In this document: in pieces, positions 1 through 9,238 of the stretch
Layout: every line of letters begins with the position of its first letter
How positions within the stretch are numbered: the first letter of the stretch is position 1
Assembly: GCA_009774735.1 (NCBI GenBank)
Contig: VSOH01000002.1
Span: 1-21,933 of the forward strand
Direction of reading: 5' to 3'
Source of the DNA: Clostridiales bacterium
GTDB lineage: Bacteria > Bacillota_A > Clostridia > Oscillospirales > Acutalibacteraceae
DNA: 21,933 nt
Program-made: the position numbers and the translations under genes
The notes under the pieces: model-generated
What the model saw: the letters and a program-made list of their open reading frames with translations, nothing else
Told to the model about the DNA's origin: nothing
Database searches by the model: none

Positions 1-1
1 T

Positions 2-17
2 AGTATAATTGTATACT
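2..17 (+). promoter_or_regulatory. Candidate -10 region with AT-rich dyad upstream of the giant surface protein
   Basis: A perfect TATAAT hexamer lies at 4-9; its -35 partner would fall outside the window. It sits inside a short dyad, AGTATA (2-7) and TATACT (12-17) with 4 bases between. The implied leader to the start codon at 65 is about 50 nt. The dyad could be an operator or just a by-product of the AT-rich -10 region. Confidence 0.4.
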
Positions 18-64
18 TTGGTTTTACATTTTGTATATTAAACCGTCGACAAGGAGAAAAGGTT

Positions 65-3000
65 ATGAAAAAACAACGACTTACAAAGCGGCTGCTCAGT
101 GTGCTTCTGGCAGTGCTGATGGCTTTCACAGGATTAATTCCTGCAGTATCGGCATTTGCAGGTGACGGTGTAGAAGGGTATCATACAATTGAGCTTTTCT
201 ACAAGGAAACCGACACAATCGTTCCTTCTACAATGATTAATGATGAGGGCGAAGAGGTAACTTATATTGAGTATATGGTCGAGGGCGATGAGCTGCAGCT
301 TACGTATAAGCTGATTGATACGGTTATGCCTGATAACGGCTATGTTAAATGGTATAGTGAAACACCTACGCTTGTTGATGTAACACAGGAGGGTGTTGTT
401 AAGGCATTTGACTCATCAAAGGGTGCCGTAATCCATACCTGGATTGACAATGAGGTTAAAACAATTCCGCTTGTCGGAAGTCTTATTGCCAAGGGATTGG
501 AAAAAGTTCTGTTCAATGATAAGGTTAATGTTGACACAATGGATACAGATGCAATTATTGCCATTGTTGATGCAGCCTTCGGTGCGGATTCACCGCTCGC
601 TAAGTGGGTTGAATCCTACAAAGGCGAACTTATTGAGTCGTTGCGTTATTATCTTGATAATATTAATTCAAACATTCACGTTCAGCTTTATGCTGCTGAC
701 GGAACTCTGCTTGCAGATGACTATGTTCGTATCTGCGTTACAAGAAATAATGAGTGGTATGCAAATTTCCTTCCGAACGGTACACATATCACAAATAAGT
801 CACAGATTAATACTACTGTTGCAGTAGGCTCAACCTGTCAGCTTTATGCAGTTACCACACCTGTAAGACTTGAGTATGGCTGTATTTATTCTGTTAAGAG
901 TACATCTGTTTTTGATCAGGGTAAGGTTGTAGCCACTGTTGATGACAGCGGTCTTGTTACATTCAAAAATCCCGGTACGGTTACCATTATGGTATCGCCT
1001 GATACCGAGCAGGTAATTCAGAACATACTTGCACTTATCAATAAGTTCTATGAAATCAACGGCGAAATGATTGACAGTGACAAGGTTGCAGAAATTCTCA
1101 TTAAGTATATCGGAATTGATATGAACAGAAATGTTCTTGCTGCAATTCTTGATGCCTGCTTCGCAATTGTTGATATTGCCGGCGGAGCAACGGATCCTGT
1201 TAAGTTGACTGCTACTGCTGCAAAGCTTATCGGTAACCTTGTTCTCCAGTTTGCGTATAATGATAAAATCACATTTACCGTTGTTGAGGCACAGCCGGTC
1301 ACTGATTTTAAAATCGACGGTGCAACACAGGTGCAGGAAGGTAGTGAAATTCAGCTTTCAATCACAGATGTTCAGCCGAGTACAGGCGATACAAGTGATA
1401 TTACCTGGCGTTCATCAGACCCTTCAATTGCAAGTGTTGATCCAAAAACAGGTGTGATTATGGGCCGAGATGCCGGTCAGTATGGTGCGTTGGGCAGTGC
1501 AGCAGGACAAGATTGTACGATTTATGCTGTTTCAGCCGCTAACAATATTGAAAGATCATATACAGTCAAGGTTGTTGGTAAGCTCGGTAAGCCATTGTCA
1601 GACGTAGAAATCAGCGGTGAAAAGTATCTTGAAATGGGTATGGAAACCGATTATTCTTACACCATTTTCCCGAAGAGAACGGCAACCTCAGATAATCTTT
1701 ATATTACCTGGGGTGTTGTAACAGGTGAGGACGAAGAGGGTAATACAACATATGCCTGGGCAGATGCGGAAAATCCTGCAACCGACGGCAGAGGTACTAT
1801 TGACTCAAAGGGTCACTATGTTGTTAACAGTGGCGGTATTACCACAATTGTTCTTAAGGCGCAGACAGGTGTTTATCTTTCTAACGGTTCATTCTCGGAA
1901 TTTAACAGCTTCATTAAAACAATGGAGATTACAAATGGTATCCCTGTTGAAAGCATTGAAATAACGCCCGAAAAGGCAGTTGGTATTGCAAGCAGCATGA
2001 AGACGCCTAATGTTGTTGATGTTAACGGCGAAGCACAGACCTATGTTTCAGTCAGTGCAGGCACACAATATGCAGGTATTGGTGCTGTCATTAATGCATC
2101 CGTTTATCCTGAAAATGCTACAAATCAGAATTTAACATGGGTAGTTGATAATGGGTATTATGAATCGGAGTTTTCATCCGATACGCACCAGACAACAGTA
2201 AAACAGAAGGCCGGTCATGAGGTTGCCGATAGCTTTAATATTTATGCAGTATCAGCTGACGGAACAATCAGGTCAAATCTTGTAACTGTTTGTGTTTCTA
2301 AAAATACCGTTAACGATGACGGCAATAAAATAGTTGATTCAAATAAAAATAAAATCAGTACACTTGATGTTATTAATGGTAAATCAGTAGATGTTCTTCA
2401 TGATATTGATTTTAAAAAGGGTACAGACGGCTCATATTCAGCCTGCTACAAGTGTAACTGGTATTCAAGTGATGAAAGTGTTTTCACTGTTACTCCGAAA
2501 AACAATGATAACAAAGATGCTGTTGTTAACGGTGTTGATGTAGGTACAGCAACTCTTTATTGTGTTTCTGCAGACGGTGGTATTATGGATACCTGTGAGG
2601 TAACTGTTTACCCTGATAAGGAGTACCTGAAGAACATTGTCAGTCTTTGTGACAAAACTGTTGTTACAAGAACAAAGGACAATGCATCATTATATAAAGT
2701 ATATATGCATAAGCTTGACCTTGCATATGCAGTTTTGTATGATCAGCCAATGGCATCACAAACAGCCTGCAACACTTATGCAGAAGAGCTTTTGAATGTT
2801 TTCTATAAGCTTGGCGGGTTTGTAGGTATTTTAGGTGTTGATATCCTCGACAAGGGTTCAGCAGAGCTTGAAAGTGATTATATTACTGTTAATGTCGGCT
2901 CAGTTTCCGACTACAGAAATTACAGCTATGATTTCGATTATGGTATAAAGCCTGCCAATGCAATGTACAACTCCATTGAGTGGACATCCTCAAATCCAAA

Positions 3001-6000
3001 TATTTCTGTTGACAGAAACGGTATCTGCAAGCCTGTAAAAAATGAAGCATGCTCTGCAATCATTACCTGTACTGTTACAGACTATATGGGTGAAAGCATA
3101 AGCGACAGTGTTTTCGTTGCGTTTTCACGAACAGCCGCAACGGGTGTTACGCTTGACAGAACCTCAATTGATGGCGGTAAAATCGGAGAAACTGCAACAC
3201 TTAAGGCAACAGTAACGCCTAAGCCTGTCGGAGTTGTAGGCGGCGCAAGCAATACTGCGGTTTACTGGAGCTCAAGCAATCCGTCAATAGCAACAGTTGA
3301 CCAGAATGGTGTCGTTACCTTTATTGAAGGCGGTAACTGCATTATTACCGCAACTACATATGATGGCGGAAAGACTGCAGAATGTACTGTAAATGTTGTT
3401 ACAAATTATACTGCACTTGATTTGCTTGTTAAGCAGTATAATGATTTAGCACTCAACAGTGCTAATTTCTATCCTGACAGCTGGGCAGTTTATACTGAAA
3501 CAATGGCAAAGGCTCAGCAGATGTTAGATGCTGCCAACAGCTCACAGGCTGAAGTTAATAAAATGTATGATGAGCTCAAGGGCGCATACGAATCATTACA
3601 GAAATATAATTATATTCAGAATATTGAGCTTTACCTTGATGGTGAGCAGACTCAGGAATTCTATCAGTATGATTTAAGTTTACTTAAAGAGGGTCTTACT
3701 TACAAAAATGCGGTTCTTGATCTTAATGTAAGACTTTATCCGAATAATGCTTCTTATGATAAGGTGCGCTGGGAATCATCAACTACGGATATTTCTGTTA
3801 CAAATGACGGCAGATGTTCTCCAACATCAAATAAAAGCTGTTATGGTTTAATTACCTGCTATGTAACCGACCATTACGGAAATGTGTTTACCGATACGGT
3901 TTGGGTATCCTTCTCGTTCGTTCCCGTAACATCTCTCGGTCTTTCAAAGGAAAGTATTTCCGGTGCAGTCGGTACAACATATAAGTTAGGCTGTACGGTA
4001 TATCCTACCGGCTCATCTTTGGCACATATTGGTGCAGCAAGCATTCAGGATTATTACTGGGAGAGTGATGATGAGTCCATTGCAACAGTTGATCAGAATG
4101 GTGTTGTTACATTTGTAAGCACCGGTGCAACTATTGTAAGAGCAGTGTCATATGACGGCGGTATTTCTGCTGAATGTGTTGTTTCTACAAATGGTGACAG
4201 AACTGCTCTGAAAAAAGCAATTGATGATTACAAGGATATTGATTACAAAAACTATGCTTTAGCATACGGCAAGGACTTCACAGATGCTTATGAGGAAGCA
4301 GAGCGTGCAATGAACGATGTAACCTACTCACAGGAACAGATTGACCGGGCAACTGACAATCTGAATGCTGCATATGAGGCTATGTCACAGCATCCGTTTG
4401 TTTTTGCTGATTCGGTTAAGATTGATTATACAACCACCAAGAAGCCGTTAATCGGCAGTTCTTCACAGGTATCAAGCGGTACAGTCGGTGCAAATGATGC
4501 TGTATCTATTGATTTGTCAAAGGATTATTCAAACTATAATAATTATAATTGGATAACCCTTACAGCATCCTCAGACCCTGCAGCTGCAATGGTTAAGTCA
4601 ACAAGCTGGAATACTGACGATTCCTATAAGGCAAAGGTAGAAATAAGCGGTAATTCCGTAAAGGTTACACCTGATGACGGTCATGACAATGGTGCATGGG
4701 CAATTCTTACAGCAACGATTGTTGATGATTATGACAGAGTAACAACAAGAACAATTTATGTTTTACTTAGTGATAAGGTCTGCACAGGCTTTGATATTAC
4801 AGATGTAAATAAAAATATTCTTGCCGATGCGGCTCCGTCACCGATTGAATATACAATTTCAGGTGATCCCGAATTTAAGAATATTATCTGGAGCTCAAAT
4901 AATGAAAGTGTTGTTAAGGTTGATGCAGATGGTAATCTGATTCCTGTTGAAAAGGGTACAGCCAAAATAACCGGTAAAACAATTGACGGCGGATTTACAG
5001 ATACTGTTGTTGTTAATGTTTCAACCAACTTTGCACCGCTCATTGAAAAGAGCAGCACATATTATGAGCTTGTACAGAATGTTAAGGATGGTTATACTTA
5101 TACCAAGGAATCATTGGATGAGCTTTCTGCTGTTATTGCCGAAGCACAGAAAATGATTAGTGATGCCAGAGCAACCCAGGCAGAGGTTGACGATATGGAG
5201 GCAAGACTTGATGCTGCATATAACGGTCTGGTAAGATATATTGCAGTTACAACAGTTAAGCTTACTGCTGAAGAGTCCGAGGGTGTTGAAACTGTCAATG
5301 ACGGTTATATCCGTTATACGGGTGTAATGATTAACGGAAGAGAAATAATACTTAAGCCGGTATTCAATGCGGAAAAAGCTGTTTATTCTGAAATCAGCTA
5401 TGAATCATCCAATTCAAATATTATTGTTGATGAAAATGGTGTTGTTACAAATAAATCAGCAATTGCAGGCAGTGCAAAAATCACCTGCACAGTAACAAAT
5501 GTATTTGGTTATACCTGTACGGATTCTGTTTATGTAACATTTGCAAGATATGGTGTAACAGGTATCAGTTTTGATAAAGAAATGGTATATGGTGCACCTG
5601 CGGCTCAGGTGATTCTTACACCGACTATTACAAATACAAACGGAAATGCACTTGCATCATCATTCGTTAAAACATGTACTTATACATCAAGTGACCCTTC
5701 GATTGCATCAGTTGATGACGGCGGTGTTGTAACCTTCAATACGCAGGGCATGGTAACGATTACAGCCACAACAACAGACGGCGGTTATACTGCAACAATA
5801 AATGCGTTTACCACATGGGACAGCACAGCACTTAAGGCTGCTATTGATGAGGCTGAAAAGTATACATATACAGATTATGCCTATGAGTATGGTACTGCTT
5901 TTAACGCAGCACTCAATGATGCCAAGGAAGTTTATGCCGATGTTTATGCATCACAGGCTGCAATGGATGATGCCTGTCTTGCATTGACTGAAGCTACCTC

Positions 6001-6649
6001 AAGGCTTGCAGGTAACGAATTTGTTGTTCCGCAAATCAGCCTGACTCAGGGTGATGACATAATTAAAAACGGTGCTGTTGTTCAGGTTGATTTTGAAACC
6101 TCACAAACTGCATTGGCACTCACTTTGAATGAGGGTGCAATGGTTAAGAGCACAAGCATTACTGTTGACAGTCAGGAAGGTGCGGATGTATCCGTTAACG
6201 GAAATAATATTGAAATAACCAAGACTGCCGAGGAAGGCAGGGTAGTATTATCCGTGCTTGTTGTCGATGATTATGACAGAGCGTATACTGCAAATTATAC
6301 ATTGAGCATTATTGATAAGATTATTCCTGTAACTTCATTGGTGCTTACAGCAAATGGTGAGGAAATCAACGGTTCCTATGCACAGACCGGATGCGGTGCA
6401 ATGTACAGAAATTATAAGCCGATTACAGTCGGTTATATTCCTACTCCTGCAAATGCAAATGCGATCGTAAGCGTGGAATATACCTCTTCGGCATCAAGCT
6501 ACATCACTGTCAATAAAACAACAGGTGTTATTGCACTTACCAGTGCAGGCAAATTCCGCAGTTCAAATGCGACAACAATTAAATGTAAGGTAACAAATGC
6601 TGATGGTTCAACAGCGGAAGCTTCCTTCACGCTTACAATAACAACCTAA
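65..6649 (+). CDS. Giant secreted multi-domain surface protein (Big_2-like Ig and FIVAR-like modules)
   Basis: The 2194-residue protein starts with a signal peptide (KKQRLTKR, hydrophobic core, probable cleavage near AFA at 30-32). Bacterial Ig-like (Big_2) modules follow, recognised by repeated W-x-S-S-(N/D)-P-S-I-A-x-V-D and G-x-V-T motifs, for example near residues 412-500, 512-620, 627-745, 1026-1110, 1300-1375, 1815-1915 and 2090-2194. Two Ig-like domains near the N-terminus (about 130-215 and 320-400) contain helical insertions. From residue 852 to the end there are five tandem composite units of about 263-278 residues, starting near 852, 1115, 1378, 1656 and 1920. Each has a helical FIVAR-like segment followed by two Ig-like domains. 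No LPXTG motif, membrane anchor or dockerin is visible at the C-terminus (it ends SFTLTITT). AAGGAG at 51-56 supports the start. A role in adhesion or as a carbohydrate-associated scaffold is inferred from the architecture; the ligand is unknown. It is the first gene of an operon with the LRR protein. Confidence 0.9.
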   Translation: MKKQRLTKRLLSVLLAVLMAFTGLIPAVSAFAGDGVEGYHTIELFYKETDTIVPSTMINDEGEEVTYIEYMVEGDELQLTYKLIDTVMPDNGYVKWYSETPTLVDVTQEGVVKAFDSSKGAVIHTWIDNEVKTIPLVGSLIAKGLEKVLFNDKVNVDTMDTDAIIAIVDAAFGADSPLAKWVESYKGELIESLRYYLDNINSNIHVQLYAADGTLLADDYVRICVTRNNEWYANFLPNGTHITNKSQINTTVAVGSTCQLYAVTTPVRLEYGCIYSVKSTSVFDQGKVVATVDDSGLVTFKNPGTVTIMVSPDTEQVIQNILALINKFYEINGEMIDSDKVAEILIKYIGIDMNRNVLAAILDACFAIVDIAGGATDPVKLTATAAKLIGNLVLQFAYNDKITFTVVEAQPVTDFKIDGATQVQEGSEIQLSITDVQPSTGDTSDITWRSSDPSIASVDPKTGVIMGRDAGQYGALGSAAGQDCTIYAVSAANNIERSYTVKVVGKLGKPLSDVEISGEKYLEMGMETDYSYTIFPKRTATSDNLYITWGVVTGEDEEGNTTYAWADAENPATDGRGTIDSKGHYVVNSGGITTIVLKAQTGVYLSNGSFSEFNSFIKTMEITNGIPVESIEITPEKAVGIASSMKTPNVVDVNGEAQTYVSVSAGTQYAGIGAVINASVYPENATNQNLTWVVDNGYYESEFSSDTHQTTVKQKAGHEVADSFNIYAVSADGTIRSNLVTVCVSKNTVNDDGNKIVDSNKNKISTLDVINGKSVDVLHDIDFKKGTDGSYSACYKCNWYSSDESVFTVTPKNNDNKDAVVNGVDVGTATLYCVSADGGIMDTCEVTVYPDKEYLKNIVSLCDKTVVTRTKDNASLYKVYMHKLDLAYAVLYDQPMASQTACNTYAEELLNVFYKLGGFVGILGVDILDKGSAELESDYITVNVGSVSDYRNYSYDFDYGIKPANAMYNSIEWTSSNPNISVDRNGICKPVKNEACSAIITCTVTDYMGESISDSVFVAFSRTAATGVTLDRTSIDGGKIGETATLKATVTPKPVGVVGGASNTAVYWSSSNPSIATVDQNGVVTFIEGGNCIITATTYDGGKTAECTVNVVTNYTALDLLVKQYNDLALNSANFYPDSWAVYTETMAKAQQMLDAANSSQAEVNKMYDELKGAYESLQKYNYIQNIELYLDGEQTQEFYQYDLSLLKEGLTYKNAVLDLNVRLYPNNASYDKVRWESSTTDISVTNDGRCSPTSNKSCYGLITCYVTDHYGNVFTDTVWVSFSFVPVTSLGLSKESISGAVGTTYKLGCTVYPTGSSLAHIGAASIQDYYWESDDESIATVDQNGVVTFVSTGATIVRAVSYDGGISAECVVSTNGDRTALKKAIDDYKDIDYKNYALAYGKDFTDAYEEAERAMNDVTYSQEQIDRATDNLNAAYEAMSQHPFVFADSVKIDYTTTKKPLIGSSSQVSSGTVGANDAVSIDLSKDYSNYNNYNWITLTASSDPAAAMVKSTSWNTDDSYKAKVEISGNSVKVTPDDGHDNGAWAILTATIVDDYDRVTTRTIYVLLSDKVCTGFDITDVNKNILADAAPSPIEYTISGDPEFKNIIWSSNNESVVKVDADGNLIPVEKGTAKITGKTIDGGFTDTVVVNVSTNFAPLIEKSSTYYELVQNVKDGYTYTKESLDELSAVIAEAQKMISDARATQAEVDDMEARLDAAYNGLVRYIAVTTVKLTAEESEGVETVNDGYIRYTGVMINGREIILKPVFNAEKAVYSEISYESSNSNIIVDENGVVTNKSAIAGSAKITCTVTNVFGYTCTDSVYVTFARYGVTGISFDKEMVYGAPAAQVILTPTITNTNGNALASSFVKTCTYTSSDPSIASVDDGGVVTFNTQGMVTITATTTDGGYTATINAFTTWDSTALKAAIDEAEKYTYTDYAYEYGTAFNAALNDAKEVYADVYASQAAMDDACLALTEATSRLAGNEFVVPQISLTQGDDIIKNGAVVQVDFETSQTALALTLNEGAMVKSTSITVDSQEGADVSVNGNNIEITKTAEEGRVVLSVLVVDDYDRAYTANYTLSIIDKIIPVTSLVLTANGEEINGSYAQTGCGAMYRNYKPITVGYIPTPANANAIVSVEYTSSASSYITVNKTTGVIALTSAGKFRSSNATTIKCKVTNADGSTAEASFTLTITT

Positions 6650-6663
6650 GGAGGCTGAAAAGA

Positions 6664-8025
6664 ATGCTGAATAAAAAAATAAAAAAAAGCTTGTCACTGC
6701 TTTTGGCGATGGTGCTGTGCTTATCCGTTTTTTGGGTAGCACCGTTTGCCTTTGGTGTGGATGGTGTTGAAATTAATGAAAGCACCTTCCCGGACCCTGT
6801 TTTCAGACGTATTGTTGCAGATGTTTATGATAGGAATGAAGACGGTTATTTAAGTGTGGCTGAGCGCAGTGCCACTTATATGAACCTTTCAGGCAGAATT
6901 GATATTGATGAAAACGGCGATCCTGTTGAAACAATTGATAATCTTAAGGGCGTTGAATATTTTACAAGTCTTACAATGCTGAGATGCGGCGGCTTAGGCT
7001 TGAATACGCTGGATGTGTCAGGGCTTATGAATTTAACCCTGCTCACATGTCAGGGTAACAACTTAGCAACATTGGATTTAAGCTATAATACAGCCCTGCT
7101 TACGGTTAACTGCTCCGATAATGTTTTAACTAACATTATTCTGCCTATGAGTACGGAGTTTGAATCACTTAATTGCTATGCAAATTCGCTTGAAAAGCTT
7201 AATTTGTCCGGTGTGCCCGGTTTACGGAGTCTGTATTGTCACCAGAACGAGCTTGATAGGCTTGATTTATCAAGCAACACAAGCTTAAATGAAATCAACT
7301 GCCAGCAGAATCATCTGACTTCACTTGATTTGAGCAGAACTGCTTTGGATGGTGTAACTCAGTATGAAATAGGAAATCAGTCTGTTACTGTTAAAGCAGT
7401 GCCGAACGGTAACAAGATCGTTGTTCCGTTCAGCGGCAAAGGCCTGAACAGCAATACCAATTACAGAGGCTGTTCACTTGACGCTTTTGAAGATGGTTCA
7501 GGTTTTCAGGGTGATCAGTTTGTTGCATATGATGTTGACCGGATTAAGGATGGAATAACCTATGAATGTTATCCGATGCTTGAAAATTCACAGAATATGG
7601 ATGTAACGATCAATGTTACCCGTGATTTTTATCAGGTTGCTTTCTTTGCTGATGAAGCAATGGAGAATAAGCTTGGTATTCATATGGTGCCCGCAGGAGA
7701 GGCTGCACAGCCTGTGCAGATTACGGAAACACCTCAGTGTAAAACATTTGAAAGCTGGAGCGGTGATATAACCTCGGTTAATGAGGATATGGATGTTTAT
7801 GTTATCTGGAAGGATAGTCACGGCTATGTACCTTATGCAATAGATGCTGATAAGGATATGGTGACAGTTCGCTGCGGCAGTTGCGGCCATAGCTATAACG
7901 TAAGCTTCAGTTCAATAGTCAACAGCAAAACAGGCGATAAAAACTTTGATGAGTGTATTGATGTTGTAAATGACGGAAATATTAATGCCAAGGATTTTGC
8001 ACAGCTTTTGAAGGATTTAGGTTAA
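6664..8025 (+). CDS. Secreted leucine-rich-repeat protein with half-dockerin-like C-terminus
   Basis: A 453-residue protein with a signal peptide (residues 1 to about 31, ending PFAFG). Domains in order: a short N-terminal part with an EF-hand-like loop D56-x-N58-x-D60-G-Y-L-x-x-x-E67; cysteine-type leucine-rich repeats at about 90-226 (pattern L-x-x-L-x-C-x-x-N-x-L-x-x-L-D-L-S-x-N); a beta domain of unclear family (230-320); an InlB/Flg_new-like repeat (322-383) ending V-Y-V-I-W-K; a CGSC pair (404-407); and a C-terminal segment with a dockerin-type calcium loop D433..D437-G..N441..D444 followed by FAQLLKDLG. Only one dockerin half is convincing. GGAGG at 6650-6654 immediately follows the upstream TAA, so the gene is cotranscribed with the giant Ig-like protein. 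It probably works with that protein at the cell surface, but binding partners are unknown. Confidence 0.85.
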   Translation: MLNKKIKKSLSLLLAMVLCLSVFWVAPFAFGVDGVEINESTFPDPVFRRIVADVYDRNEDGYLSVAERSATYMNLSGRIDIDENGDPVETIDNLKGVEYFTSLTMLRCGGLGLNTLDVSGLMNLTLLTCQGNNLATLDLSYNTALLTVNCSDNVLTNIILPMSTEFESLNCYANSLEKLNLSGVPGLRSLYCHQNELDRLDLSSNTSLNEINCQQNHLTSLDLSRTALDGVTQYEIGNQSVTVKAVPNGNKIVVPFSGKGLNSNTNYRGCSLDAFEDGSGFQGDQFVAYDVDRIKDGITYECYPMLENSQNMDVTINVTRDFYQVAFFADEAMENKLGIHMVPAGEAAQPVQITETPQCKTFESWSGDITSVNEDMDVYVIWKDSHGYVPYAIDADKDMVTVRCGSCGHSYNVSFSSIVNSKTGDKNFDECIDVVNDGNINAKDFAQLLKDLG

Positions 8026-8030
8026 ACAGC

Positions 8031-8064
8031 AGACACCCACGATTTTTTTCGTGGGTGTCTTTTA
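8031..8064 (+). terminator. Rho-independent terminator of the surface-protein operon
   Basis: A 12-bp perfect stem, AGACACCCACGA (8031-8042) pairing with 8049-8060, has a six-T loop and is followed by TTTTATAATTTT. It begins 5 bases after the LRR-protein stop codon. Confidence 0.9.
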
Positions 8065-8090
8065 TAATTTTATATATAGGTCTTGTTAAA

Positions 8091-8119
8091 TTGAATATAA
8101 TCTGTTAATATAATATTAT
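8091..8119 (+). promoter_or_regulatory. Candidate promoter of the PAP2 phosphatase gene
   Basis: TTGAAT (8091-8096), a 17-base spacer, then TATTAT (8114-8119). The predicted leader is about 22 nt. An overlapping alternative is TTGTTA (8084-8089) with TATAAT (8109-8114), but its 19-base spacing is less favourable. The region is very AT-rich, so chance matches are possible. Confidence 0.45.
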
Positions 8120-8147
8120 ATAATTTAGCTGATTACAGAGGTGTAAT

Positions 8148-9203
8148 ATGGATTTAAAGAAAAGGCTTAATGAAGAAAAAAGCTTTAAACGAGTATTTAT
8201 AGCTTCAATCGTATTTTATGCAGTTGCATTCGTGCTTATGATAGTCGGCACGTTTTTAGACCTTCAGATTGACAAAGCAGTTTTTTACCCGGAAAGTATT
8301 CTTGTTAAAGGTATTGAACAGTTCAGTCAGTTTGTTTATTGGGGTATGTGGGGTCCGATATTTACTGTTCTTATACTCAGCAGGCATGATCTTAACGAAT
8401 CACTTGAAATTACAGGCAAGGTCATTCCGTTTATAGGACCTGTTGATAATACGCAGACTAAGGCTTATAAGGTTTGCAATACTATTTTCAATATTTTCAC
8501 AGCAGTATTATTTTATGTGCTTTCTGTTATCGGATGGAAAAAGCTGGTTGAAAATGTGCTTAAAAATATTCTTGCAGATTTGGATATTGCTGATATGCCC
8601 CAGTGGTTTTACTTTATTGTATGTGCTGTGCTGAGTGCTGTTGTAATTCTTGCCTGCAGAAAAATTGACAAAGCCAAACTCAGAAAGCTTGAAGCGTTGG
8701 CACTTGCAGGTATTCTTCTTGGTATTTGTTACAAGCTTGTTGAGGAGTGCAAGGACATAACCGGTCGTGTCCGTTTTCGTGAAATGGTTGCATATTCAAA
8801 CGGCAAGGTTGATGAAAGCGGAATGAGTAATGGTCAGAAGGCTGACCTTGAAAGAGAAATGCTCAAGTATACCAATTATGGTCAGTATGCACCATGGTAT
8901 AAAAAGGGCAATGATATGATGATTTATAAGCATTCTAATTCATTCCCAAGCGGTCATACTGCCTATTGCTGTACAATGTTTTTAACATACCCGCTGTGCC
9001 TTGCTTTTGAAAAGCTAAAAAAATTCGCACCGTTTATGTTTGCTTTCAGTGCTGCTTATGTAATTCTTGTTGCTGTTTCAAGACTTGTAGCGGGCGCTCA
9101 CTATTTAACAGATGTTGTTGTTGCTGCAGTTATTGGCTACACATTGTTCCTGATTGTTCATAAAATCTATACTATATTCACTAAAAAAGGAATAATCGGT
9201 TAA
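8148..9203 (+). CDS. PAP2-superfamily membrane phosphatase
   Basis: A 351-residue polytopic membrane protein with about eight hydrophobic segments (near 15-35, 63-78, 114-130, 155-170, 185-198, 272-286, 296-313 and 321-339). The three-part phosphatidic acid phosphatase type 2 signature is present. Motif 1 appears as K202-x4-R207-x-R209, with F instead of the usual proline after it. Motif 2 is P267-S-G-H270. Motif 3 is S-R312-x5-H318-x3-D322. The catalytic histidines would be H270 and H318, with D322 as partner. The family dephosphorylates lipid phosphates such as phosphatidate or undecaprenyl pyrophosphate at the membrane; the exact substrate cannot be read from the sequence. At 351 residues it is longer than minimal PAP2 proteins, because of an extra N-terminal membrane region and a soluble stretch at 200-265. 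AGAGGTG at 8137-8143 supports the start. It is monocistronic between two terminators. Confidence 0.85.
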   Translation: MDLKKRLNEEKSFKRVFIASIVFYAVAFVLMIVGTFLDLQIDKAVFYPESILVKGIEQFSQFVYWGMWGPIFTVLILSRHDLNESLEITGKVIPFIGPVDNTQTKAYKVCNTIFNIFTAVLFYVLSVIGWKKLVENVLKNILADLDIADMPQWFYFIVCAVLSAVVILACRKIDKAKLRKLEALALAGILLGICYKLVEECKDITGRVRFREMVAYSNGKVDESGMSNGQKADLEREMLKYTNYGQYAPWYKKGNDMMIYKHSNSFPSGHTAYCCTMFLTYPLCLAFEKLKKFAPFMFAFSAAYVILVAVSRLVAGAHYLTDVVVAAVIGYTLFLIVHKIYTIFTKKGIIG

Positions 9204-9207
9204 ATTA

Positions 9208-9232
9208 AAAAGCAGGTCACTGACCTGCTTTT
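9208..9232. terminator. Bidirectional terminator between PAP2 and GH43 genes
   Basis: AAAAGCAGGT (9208-9217) pairs with ACCTGCTTTT (9223-9232) around a 5-base loop, giving an A-tract on one side and a T-tract on the other. It lies between the stop codons of two convergent genes and can serve both strands. Confidence 0.85.
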
Positions 9233-9238
9233 AATCAT

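Noticed and set aside
4756..5298. Antisense ORFs of 66-100 codons inside the giant surface gene
   Set aside because: They are shadows of the repetitive coding sequence, with no ribosome binding sites or protein-like features.
65..6649. CRISPR or nucleotide-level tandem repeats within the giant gene
   Set aside because: Repetition is at protein level and strongly diverged; only short phrases such as the codons for V-D-Q-N-G-V-V-T recur closely in DNA.
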